DNA of 64,000 nt from Parus major (taxonomy: Eukaryota > Chordata > Aves > Passeriformes > Paridae). Below the pieces are notes generated by a model, which saw only the letters and a program-made list of their open reading frames with translations, was not told the origin of the DNA and made no database searches. The stretch lies in the NCBI RefSeq assembly GCF_001522545.3, contig NC_031776.1, positions 30,222,342 through 30,286,341 of the forward strand. The letters are read 5' to 3'. The position numbers and the translations under genes were made by a program. Positions 12,841 through 23,800 of the stretch are shown here, piece by piece. The first letter of the stretch is position 1, and each line of letters begins with the position of its first letter.

Positions 12841-14159
12841 GTAGAAATCTTCACCTTCAGTGAACCAGTGCAAGACACCTGAACTGGTAATTCCACCCAT
12901 TGCAGAGGGAAATGATCCATCTAAGCACTCTATGTGTCCTTGGATTGGTATTTTTCATATGGAATATTAAAAAGAGACTAACACAGTCCAGCAAACTGGC
13001 AGCAGTAACCTGGCTTTAGTGGTGAGCACCCAGGCACAGCACATGGGTCTGTGAGACTGTTTGAAATTGTTCCATTTCCAGTACACAGCAAAACCTTCAA
13101 GTGAATAACTTGTAAACTAGGAAAATGTGAATTCAGCTGGAGCCTGATTACTTTTTGACCACTCTTCTGATAGATCTGAAATATATGGAGTAGTGAGAGA
13201 ACCAGAGAAATTTTTCATGTGCCACTATTTTTCTCTGCCGTTACATTTTCTAAAGTATAAAGTTGGGTTTCTATATTATAAAGCAGAGTAATCTAGGCCT
13301 CACCCATGGTTTTATCACCACCCTCCACGTCTTCAAGAATTTCAAATGTTCAAGGTAAACTCACCTTGGGTATGATGTTTTTCAAGCCCTAAATGTATCT
13401 ACAGATTTTCTTTCTTTCAAGTACAGGCTGATTTTGTTGCACCAAACTTAATAAGCTGATTCTGACACCAGTGTGTGGCACCACAATATCACTTACTTCA
13501 CACTCCAGTGGTGATGCTGTGCTGTCATACTACAGTAGGAAAGGTCAAAATCTGATCACTCCATGTTAAAGAGGCTTTACCTTCCCTTCTCCCTTTCAGG
13601 CTAGGTAAATATTTGTTTTCAGTGTATTTAGAAAAACTCTAATAAAGTTTAACACTGAAATTCAGTTGAAAGTATGATTCATAATGTAATATACTGTAAT
13701 ATAGTCCTAAAACTCTTTTTCTTCTTCCTTGTCTTTTGCAGTTCTCTGATGTGCCCCTCAGCTTTAATTTCCAAAACTCCACGAAATACAGGAAATTCAA
13801 CTAAGGCATTCCACAGACTAACATGACTTCTGTGGTGCTATTTTCTTTTACATAAGGACATCTTAAACTTAGACAACTGCAAGAGGGAAGAAAACAATTA
13901 GGAATTAAAATATTAATGCAGTAAATAATCTTTTTTTCCTCTGAAGGAGGAGTACAGTATTTTTCTGTGATCTCTCCACTAACTTCTACTTTTTACTCAG
14001 GTCCTCTTCACCTAGTTCAAGGTAAAGTGGGGCCAAAATCCAAAGCAGAACTTCACCAAATTGTTCTTGTACTTTGGCTAGAAATTCTGGCTGAGTTAGG
14101 AAACGTGTTTTAGAGGAAAATACAGACAGGAAGAAGAAGGAAGTGTCTGCAGTTCTGCT
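12841..14159. other. No gene seen
   Basis: Unique A+T-rich sequence with no supported frame and no recognisable repeat. Confidence 0.6.
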
Positions 14160-14385
14160 TTTAAACAGCTTAGCTCAATGGGGCCTCTGATCTCCAATGA
14201 AGCCTTGAGTGCTTTGCCATGCAATTAAGAAGCTAATTATCCTCATGCTGACGTGTCACTTTTAGGACGCTTTTCCCAACAATGTGATAATTTCTCTTTT
14301 CAGATTAATGTGTAAACACTTTCATGGATATAAATGTTTGTACAAAAGAATTGCTTTTATGTAAACACTTCACTGGTGAGAGTCA
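14160..14385. promoter_or_regulatory. Candidate enhancer with paired forkhead sites
   Basis: The forkhead consensus TGTAAACA occurs within the 11-bp repeat TGTAAACACTT at 14311-14321 and 14360-14370. Upstream lie GCAATTAAG, CTAATTATCC and a bZIP-like TGACGTGTCA (14249-14258). The block is non-coding and free of recognisable transposons. Regulatory function is inferred. Confidence 0.28.
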
Positions 14386-17300
14386 CAGAAACCTATTGAT
14401 GCACAAAATTTAGCATATATTTCCAGTGCTACTCATGTGTTTGTTCCATCTCTGAGAGCACAAACCAGGGGTAATGAGGAGCATTCTGGATTTGATCCTT
14501 TTATATTCTGTCATGTGTCATGTCTGCTTTATTCACATATCAAACACCAGTCACTGTACTATAGAGAAGATGCTAAGCTGCAGAAACAGGCTGTAATAAG
14601 CTTTTCAAGCACCTGATGTGGAAAAACAGAATACTTGTTTATATATTCTGGGAAGTTTTGGAAATGTGGGTTAAACATGCAGTATATATAAGATGCAGAA
14701 TATTTTATTTTACAACACCAGCAGTTATAACAGTGTGAGAATTTTCACTTTACTTTGTATCATAGCAACTAATGAAGCCATTACTTTTTTCTGAATTCAG
14801 CTCACTAATAGTTTCACTGGAAAACTTACCCAAAACACTTCACCAGAGGCATCCCTAATGTTCTGCCAGTAAATAACATATTTCATTTATAAACCTGTTT
14901 TCCGTCCCACTTGGCTGGTCCTTTAGAAGCCTGTCAATAGACCAGGGAAATCCAATTTTCGAACTCAGCTAAATCTCATTTTCAAAAGTGACTTCAGTGC
15001 TCAGAACTTGTGCTCACTTCAGTCAAAGATATGACTGTAATTCAGATAGGCATCGGCACCAAATAACTGTGCGAGGTATGATCCTGATACTCCTGACCCA
15101 GCACAGGGGCCAAATGGGAGAACTTGCAGAAAATTCTGGATGGTTTTCTGACCCCTGCCTGGGCTGCCATGGTTATATCACTCTGCTCTAATGCTATCTT
15201 TTTGATCTTGCTGTGCAAGTTGCAGTCTGAGCTCAGCCCTTCACAGACAGGGCGCCCATGTGCATGATTTTACATTGATATGTTTTACCTTATGCTTGCA
15301 TGGGATAGAAGTGATTACTCTAGTGATAGCTATGAGGCCCACTTTAAAAACATTAAATGAAAACCCTTAGCACAATCCTAATTTTGAACACATTTTTTTA
15401 AAGGTACAATTAAAAACTGAATAGCTTAAACCAGTACTATTGTGTAAAAGGCAGGAAGAATCCAACTAATCACTCAAAAGCTGCTGAATCAAACACACTT
15501 CTAGCACATATGGAGAATATTTTGCCTTTTAGTATGGGTGTTAAGCACTGAGCTGCCTTGAGCTGAGCTGCCTTGCAGAAGCCACTGCAGTGCAAAGTAA
15601 CCCCCTCACAGCTGGTGGGTTTTGTGCCTCTGGGTAAAGCTTGCTCTGGTTCAGTAAGTCCTGAATATGAGTGGATGTTAATACTTACAGCAATCTGTAG
15701 AAGGGAAAAGAGCATATAGGATACAAATCCACACCTCATTTTATTCCTCATTTTATTTAACTAAATGTTTAAGCATGTGTACAAGTCCCTTGAGGCCTCC
15801 TGAGTGGGAGTTCTGAGGAATTTTTTCTTGCTCAGCAGCTGCAAAGTTTTAAGGAAATATAAAACTTTATATGAAGAGGAATAATAAAAAATCTGCAACT
15901 CACATCCTTTTAACTGGAGATACATGCAGCATGTTAGCAATTCAAAGAGAGATTGTTTCATATACAAGACCACAAGACTGAGTAAATGTAACTCCATGGA
16001 AGAATAGTGTGAGTAAATAGATCTCACAGAAAGTTACCTCATGGTATTTTCTGTACTTGGCAAAGAATATTCAGCCAATTAAGCCATTGAAATTGACTTC
16101 TGATTTAATTACTTGAATTTCTGACTCTCTGAATATTCACTCTTCTACACAGTAAAATGACCTCATGACTGAGCATTGACCGAATGGTATCACGGCAAAA
16201 AAAAGCTGTAGCTTTACCATGCTAGAGACTGCTTTCTGAAATGAGAAAACAGTATAATTACTAAATTGTTTGGGGAATTCTCATTGATAATACATACTGT
16301 CAACTTTTCTTCTGCCAGGTTTTAAATTACACTGTCTAGGTGTTACATGTTCCCTCATTTTTAAATAAAATTTCTCCCAGCTTTGCTTCTAAAACTCACT
16401 GTAAGTCAGCTGCTTCCCTAGCCTACTACTAGTATTTTTAGAGTTTTATTATGTGCATGTGAATGACTTATTACTGCAGGATTCCTCATAAGTACAGGTT
16501 CACACTTTGGATTCTTCCCAAGTACATGAAATAACTTGATTTCAACTCCAAAATTTTCAATATACTGCCAATTTTAAAACTTGTATGTGCTCTTATCTGA
16601 GGTGTTTGACACAAGCAATCAATTCTAGCATTTTCTTTTATATATGTATATATATTCCACAAAGCAATAAGGAAAGGTCAAACTGGTGACTGTTAAAGCT
16701 TCTATTAAGAAATGTCATGAGGTTATTACATTTTAATCACTGTACAAAAGAGGTATCTTTCAGAAAATCTCTTTCTAATCAAAGAAAATTTGCAATTCTC
16801 AAACAGGGGAAAGCTTCACATGAGTCTAATGGTTATAAAACTTCATCTGCTTTGATCTTTCCAGGAGGAAGATGTTATGGGAAAGTGTGTTCCCCTCTAT
16901 TCTGTTTGATAGCCCAGTCTTGGAAGAAGCTGCTATACTTTCTTTGGATCTTTTTCAATATGCTGATGGCCTCTCTCAATGGAGAAAACTTCATCACAGC
17001 CTCTTAAGAATGAATATGTCAACATGCAGTATTATAATAAGCTAAAGAGAAATACAAAAACAGCTGAAGGTTTGCAAGTATTTTGTTGGTGTTTTTCATT
17101 GTGGTATTGAACCAGAAAAAGCTGGACTTTTCTAATTCCCAGTGTTCTACCCCATAAAATCTTAGTGTTAGCTCTTCACAAAAAGCATAAGACCTTACTC
17201 AAGACATTATGGCTTGGCTCAAGGCTTTGAACATGAAAATCCTGGCTGAGGCACACTGTTAGATTATTGAAACTTTGGGGTCACAGTCTGCCATTGATGT

Positions 17301-17714
17301 GTGATGCTTGCTTTGATTTTTATGATCAGAGGGGATATATTAATTTATACTCCTTTGACTGCCTTAGAAATAGCATCAGAATTGCCAAGAGAATTAGGTC
17401 ACACTTCTTTGGGAAAACTCAGTGTCCGTTATAAGAATGACAAGAGACAGAATAATCTCCAGTGAATCCTATTCAGTGCAAATTGAGAGGAACTACATGC
17501 TGAAATGATAAACAACATGGTGTCTGAACTCTACAGCATCAAATTATAAAACAAAGTTAACTTCTCTTTGTGCTCACCTTTGATGTGCCTCATTGATGGC
17601 AATGGGAGTTCAACACAAGGACAATTTAGATACCATGCAGACATCAGGAATGCAAGCTAACAGCTTTTGCACCTGGCAGATTTCTGCAGAGCCTTGTAAG
17701 AGAGTCAGTGTTAC
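14386..17714. other. No gene seen
   Basis: Unique sequence. A short direct repeat GAGCTGCCTTG occurs twice near 15550-15575, and there is a TATATATGTATATATA tract near 16640. No supported exon. Confidence 0.6.
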
Positions 17715-17974
17715 CTTCAGTAAACATGTTTTGGCATCTAAAGCATTCCAATTTCCCTGGGTTTCAGTTGTGAATACTTCCAGTTCAGAAGTTCCACCAA
17801 ACTGATTCATGAAGGCTCTCTGCAGAGCTCTACGAGCTCTGACACACTGTAGTAAACTTCTTACAGGAAAGTCCTCAACAGAGAGCTGCTTTTCAGTTTT
17901 CTGCAGGGTTATATTTGTAGCTGCTGTGGCTATAGGAAGCTTTTTCTCACAGAAGGGGTCCTGTGCTGGGCATT
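17715..17974 (-). other. Candidate coding exon, unidentified product
   Basis: On the minus strand a good acceptor (pyrimidine-rich TCTCACTCCTCGCTGCTTTG, then CAG) precedes base 17974. A donor CTGAAG|GTAACA follows base 17715. The 260 bp between them are open throughout, starting in phase 1 and ending in phase 0, and encode 86 residues. A second possible donor, CAG|GTGCAA, would end the exon at 17673. The peptide has early cysteines (CPAQDPFCEKK), then FPVRSLLQCVRARR and later KTCLLK, a spacing vaguely like extracellular cysteine-rich repeats. I do not recognise the family. The wider open frame (17610-18023) is 137 codons with no obvious partner exon nearby. It could be a diverged real exon, a decayed one, or chance. 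Confidence 0.17.
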
Positions 17975-20264
17975 CTGCAAAGCAGCGAGGAGTGAGACAC
18001 ACTGAGGTCAGTGATGCAAACACTGAGAAGAGAGGGAGGAGGAGCTCCAGTCTCTGGAGCTGGAATTTCTCTGCAGCCTGTGGAGAGGACTACACTAGAG
18101 CAGATATCTACACTTCAGCTCATGGAGAACCCCAGGCCAGAGCAGGTGTTCCTGAGAGGTACTGCACCCCAGCTCCAGATTCAATTCATTTTCCACAAAT
18201 CGAGTCTGTTTGCTCCTGTCAGTAATTGGTGAGTGTTCCCTATATTTTATTGGAGCCCAGGAGCTCTTTTATCCTATCTTCTCCCTGGCCAGCTGAGGAG
18301 GGAAAGTAGGGAAGCAGCTGGGAGCAGTTTGGCAGCCAACCAAGGTACCAATCCACCACAACTCTATCCCAAGTAATTCAGATCTTTGATTTGTGATGGC
18401 ACCATGCTCCCTAAATATAACGAGAACACCCTTCCTATATTCCCGGATGTTTTCTTTATTAAGGGAGACTGAAAGAGGAGCCAGAATATGTCAGGTAGAG
18501 TAATGGGACCAGCTTGGAAATAAATTATTAAAAGATTTGTAATTTTTATGGTCTTGCCCTCTGAGGAGGATAATTCTTCTGTTTCATTGAATAGTCAATA
18601 TGGTTGCTTTCCAGAAGTGTTTATGTTTTAGCTTTTCAGAATGATGTAAAGAAAATGGGAGTTGAGACCTAGTTTGCTTTTTCTTATAAGCAACAATTTG
18701 TTTTAGCATTTAGGAAGGCTGCAACCTACCATGGGGATCCAAATACTTTTACATCTGACAGCTACATCCCAATAATTTCTTCAGTTTGCTTTTAGAAGCT
18801 TCAGAAGTCACCTAGAAGTTCTTTCACTGAGCAGAATTTCTCTGACCTTAAAGACCTGAAGTACATTTAACTGCAGAAAACATCTATTTACAAAGTAAAT
18901 GTGTTTTCACTTACTCAAAGGGGACAGGAATCAGAATGTACAGTCCAATGGGAACCATGGAAAGCTAGCACAAAATCTAATGAAACAAAGTAAAGGTAAA
19001 GTTAATTTGTACTTTCAAGGCTTTGTGTACACAGAAGGCAACAAGAATAATTGTCAAAAAGATTATTTAAAATGGATTTAAATGTGGCAAAAATGTAAGA
19101 GGCACTTTAATTGAACTTGTAAGGTGCCAAGTCCAACTCTCAAACAGCACCCAAAAAATCTTGTCCTGGGGACACAAGGATGAAAAAACTTTACAAATGT
19201 CTTCTGTTTAAAATTTGTAATGTCAGCCTCTTTATCAAATTTCATTCAAATAATTATGGAACCCATAAGCTGAGAATTGCCATTTATGGAATCCATTCAG
19301 AGTAACACAAAGGGGTTGTATGACCAGCACTGCCATATGCCTGGTCCTCCCTCAAAATTTAAATGAGACACTTGGGTCATTCCAAACACCATCTCATGTG
19401 CCCTGTCCTAGCTGCAGCTCCTGAAGAGCAAGGCAAGGAAGTCAGCAAGGAGGAAGACAAGAAGGGTGTGCAGAGCTTGCCCTGGAGCCCTGACCAGCTG
19501 CAAAACTCAGGTCCTGGCCAAGGTGAAGAAGTCCTGCCAAAAGGCCTGTGAATTCAATGGGTGTCACAAGAAGCTGGAACATTTCTGTCTAAGAGAAGTG
19601 AGTGTTTGAAGCTTGGGGGAGGTGCTTACTTTGGGTAGTTGCCTTTATGAATTGTCTTCATTCTGCTGTCCCACCCTTTCTTCTCATCTCTGGAACTTGT
19701 ATTGCCTATTTCACAATGCTGCTGCTGTTTCTGGAAAAAGGGAAAAATCTGGAAGGAAAATGGTTCAATTTGCTTCTGCTGGGATATTTATTATCTTCAC
19801 AGGATGGTAGTCTAGTGGTGGACTATCAAATACTGATGAGCAAAATTTTCTAATTATTCATTAGCTATCATTAGGAAGAATGGAGTCTGTTATCTAAATG
19901 ATTTTATTTTTATATTATTTTAAGAAAAAACTTAAATACTATGAATATTCATTGTATTTTATACATTTTCAATACTTACATTAGTACAGAGTGATTTTTG
20001 TCTTCAAATTGAAGATAATTTAAAGATAAAACACCCATTTTGACATTTAGAAAACAATGCAAAAAATGAATCTGAAAAGCTAAAAGCCTGGACTTAGAGC
20101 AGAACACTGATTTTCTTCAATTCACTGCTAAGACCTCCAATTTCTTTATTATAGTGAAATCGTCATGAACAATATTTGCGTTGGTTTATTCTACAATATT
20201 TCATCCTGAAATAACTTCAGTTTTTTATTAACTGCAAGACTGAGTCCTATTCATCAGTTAGGCA
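17975..20264. other. No gene seen
   Basis: Contains the short hairpin AGCTCCAG/CTGGAGCT (18043-18061). A lysine- and glutamate-rich frame of 62 codons (19363-19551) has no recognisable homology. Otherwise unique A+T-rich sequence. Confidence 0.55.
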
Positions 20265-20460
20265 GGTGTATTGCCTGATAATGCAATAAGCTTTCCTGGA
20301 TGTATGAGTTGTTTTATTTCTTTTATACAGCAATCAGCCATTTCTTTTATACCAAGAGCGTAATAAAAACAAAAGGCTTATTTCTTTCTTACTGGTAGCA
20401 GAGTTATAAATTATCATCCATCAGCAATAACTGTTGCCATTTAATAAAAAAATAAACCTT
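20265..20460. promoter_or_regulatory. Candidate enhancer, posterior-HOX/CDX-like sites
   Basis: A 13-bp exact direct repeat ATTTCTTTTATAC (20316-20328 and 20340-20352) stands next to GCGTAATAAAAAC (20359 onward). Its complement resembles posterior HOX/CDX sites (TTTTATTACG). CAATCAGCC and ATAAATTATCATCCATCAGC follow. Non-coding; the role is inferred. Confidence 0.22.
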
Positions 20461-23400
20461 TCCTAAATCTCTCATGGAACATAATAGATAAGAATAAACA
20501 ATGATATTAAAGTTGGTGCCAAAATGAAGGATTGCTGCAAGTGAGGATGTGCAGTGAAGTTATTTATGTAGATAACACAGTCTGGCAATCAAAAGGAACT
20601 AATTCAGTTGTAATAAAACAGATAATCCAAACTTTTCTGAAATCTAAATAGTCAAAAATTGTAATAATCCTAACTTGTTCTCCAAGTATTTCAAAGACAA
20701 AAAACTAGTCAGAAACACAAACTAATTTAAAAACAGCAACAACAATTGAGGCAGAATGTTCTAAATATCTCACCTGAACAGTACCTATAAGCTGTTCACC
20801 TGAGGATCTCCAGAGAAAAGTTCCTCTTTCAGTCCTATCCTGCTTAGTTCAGACCAAAGTTGGTGGTTTGTTTTTTTCCTAGATTTTCTAGAACTAAATG
20901 TCAGCTTTAAACAACCAACATGAGAATTGTTACTGCAGTAAGTCTGGAGATCTTGTAGCTGAAGCCAAATATACACCATGTTTTTAAAATTGCAATCCAG
21001 AAGAAAAGTTACTGTCTTGGGTTGCTGAAAAAAATCAAGTCTGAAAAGCCAGGTTTTCAAACACAGTGAGCAAGCACTATTGAATGTGAACCTCTCTTTA
21101 AGACACAGCTCGTATTTACATGGAGTGACCACATGCTTACTTAAGAAAACGTACACAGAGTCTCTAGGAATAGGCAGAGCAAAAACAATGAAATGTGCTA
21201 ATCAGAATCACTCTTCCTCCTCTTGCTCCAGTCGGATTGCCCCTTTTAATGCTCTACCCTGGCACAGAACACCCCTCAGCTTCTCTCAGCTAAAGCATTT
21301 TTGTACATTATTTAACCCCTTTCAAACTTTAACATATTCAAAATGACAAGCACCACATTTTTTTGCCGTATTTGTTTGCAATGAATGGTGAGTCTATAAA
21401 TGTCTCCCATTCTCTCATTACTCTTACTCCCTGTTCACACAGCACAGTGTGTATATCTGTGGAGGGCACTTCTTACTCCTCAGCTGCAGAGCCCCTTCCC
21501 TGGCCCTCACGTTGTGCCTCGCACTCAGAGGCTGTAGCAGGACAGGGTGATCAGCAGCTCAATAAATCAGCAATATCAAGGTATCAACTGAAAATCATGT
21601 TCCCAGAAAAACTGGGATTTGTGGATAAACATCTCATCTTCCCAGCTGTTATCCTTAGAAGGTGATCAGTCATCTTCCATCTTCCATCTGGATAAAAATT
21701 CTCATTCCCATTTACACAATGGCCATCTGGTGACTGGATCATCACTGCTGTACTTCAGGAGAGGGGAAAACACTTCTCCAGTTGAAGCAGGGCAGAGAGG
21801 GAAGCACAGCCCCATGGGAAGCTGCTTCACCTTGGGTTCATAAGAGGATGGAGGAAGCAGAGACAATGAGACAATGCTGAGGAGCACTCACCAGATGAAT
21901 GTTGCCTGCTCCAGAAATCTCATCCAGGTGTGCCAGCTGCAAGCTGAGGTTGGAAGGACAGTACACACAGCTTCCTACAAACCCTGAAATTCAATACTGG
22001 CTTCTTTAAATACAGATATGTTAACTACAAGGAAAAGAAATTATGACCAAGCAATAAAATTCATAGGGTTGTCTTCTTTTTTTTCTTTTTTTTTTTGCCT
22101 AAAGTTTGAAAATGGAAAATATCTTTCCATTATCACTTTCCTTCATATATAACCTTTATAAATCACTGGTACTCTATTAGTCTACACTGAGAAACCAATT
22201 TATATGAGCAAATAATGACGTGATTTCCTTTCTTTTTATTTCCCCACACACCTGACCAACTTGAGGCTAAGGAAGATGCAGATAAAGGACTCCACAGAGT
22301 AGAGAATAAAGACACATGGGCCAGAGGAGATGTCAGAGAGGATGCAGAGGACACTCAACAGCAGAATAGCAGGCTCACAGGGAGTGCATTAATATCCATT
22401 CTTTTCCAGGCACCAGCCAGAACAGAGCATTAGAACAAACCATCTGTGAGAAAGGGTTGTATGACAAAATTTTAATAGGAGAGAGAAATCTTTATTTCCT
22501 ATCCCTAATCACTTGCTATGGATTAGTGTTAAATTTTGGGAAGTCACATCTCACTTCACTGGCAAAAGTTCTCTTACTGACAGTTGTGTCTTACAGCTGT
22601 TCTGAAATATTTTTTTTCTCTCATTCCTTCCCTCTTTCACATTCTCCTTCCCTACTCCCAGTCTCTGGCAGCCCAAGTACACATCAGCCCTTTGCCCTTT
22701 GGGATTCATCCTAAAAGGGAATTTATGCTGGAGGCTCATTCCTGAGATTCTATCAGAGCCCTGGGAAGGCCCAGGGTCCCATATGAGCACTTCCAAATTC
22801 TTTGGCATGGACGGCCAAAGAAAACTTTTTAGGAAAAAATAACCTTACTGCAAATGTATTTTAAGGACTAGGTGCATTTGGCCTCTGCAAAAAGGGTCAA
22901 AAATTCTTTCCTAAGGGTCCTTTCAAGAAATAGTGTAATGCACAAAAGAATCAACTGGTATTAAGAGGAGGGGAAATTGATTGCAAACATTTGTAAAACA
23001 ATGAATTCAGCAAAACACCCAGGGTGACATTATAGGCTTTAGCATTTGGGCATGAAAAATCATCCTTCATGAACTCATTCATTGCAAATTTTAAGAAAAT
23101 CATGACTTTCTTACTGGAGATGGAGAAGGGAAAGAATTTGTTAAATAGTCTCTGAAAATGATGCTATATGCTTCAAAGATTAAAAACATAAAATTTCCTT
23201 CATATAAACTGCAGCAATTCCTCAGTGTTTTAATAGTTTAACAAATGTACTTAGGAATTTTACAATAGAGAGATAGTGATAAGGCAATTATTTACTACCC
23301 ACAAAAAGCTTTGAAACTATTTATTCAATATACCATCTAAATTACACATTAGGTTAACAGGTTGTAAATGATAATCTTGCACAAACCTCAAATGATGGCT

Positions 23401-23539
23401 TTTGCTTCCCAGAGTGATAACATTATTCCCAGCTAGAAGGGAATAAAAATACAAATTATTTTTTCATTGTGACCGTGAAAACTTTCCAGTTACAATTCAC
23501 ATGCAGTTCAATATTTTACGCACAAGTGAAGCAAGCAAG
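20461..23539. other. No gene seen
   Basis: Unique sequence. T-rich runs near 22075-22096 and several chance frames up to 123 codons (20785-21156, minus). No domain or repeat recognised. Confidence 0.55.
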
Positions 23540-23800
23540 CAACATTTACATGACAGAGTTATCAGTCTTTTTTTTTTATATTGCAGCTGTTTGGAAAGCC
23601 ACAGGGCAAAGGCATTTATATACGAGATAAGCTCAGTCTGTAGAACAAATTAATGCTGGATTGTGAATTAAATGCCATGTCTTCGGACGGCTAATTAGCT
23701 TTGTGCTGCTCAATTAAGCTTTGAAAGGACATGTTGTGTTTCTTGATGGAAGAGCAAACATTTCCAGACTATTTCACATTCTCAGTGCTTTCTGTTTCTA
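23540..23800. promoter_or_regulatory. Candidate conserved enhancer, homeodomain-rich
   Basis: This unique block has several ATTA-core words: AAATTAATG (23648), GAATTAAATG, CTAATTAG (23691-23698) and CAATTAAG (23711-23718). A CpG-containing core TCTTCGGACGG, unusual in this CpG-poor context, immediately precedes CTAATTAG. It has no transposon similarity and no frame I can support. The texture resembles vertebrate conserved non-coding elements, but no alignment was available. Confidence 0.3.

Noticed and set aside
19363..19551. Short Lys/Glu-rich frame resembling a disordered protein tail
   Set aside because: Only 62 codons, no splice-like borders I can support and no recognised similarity.
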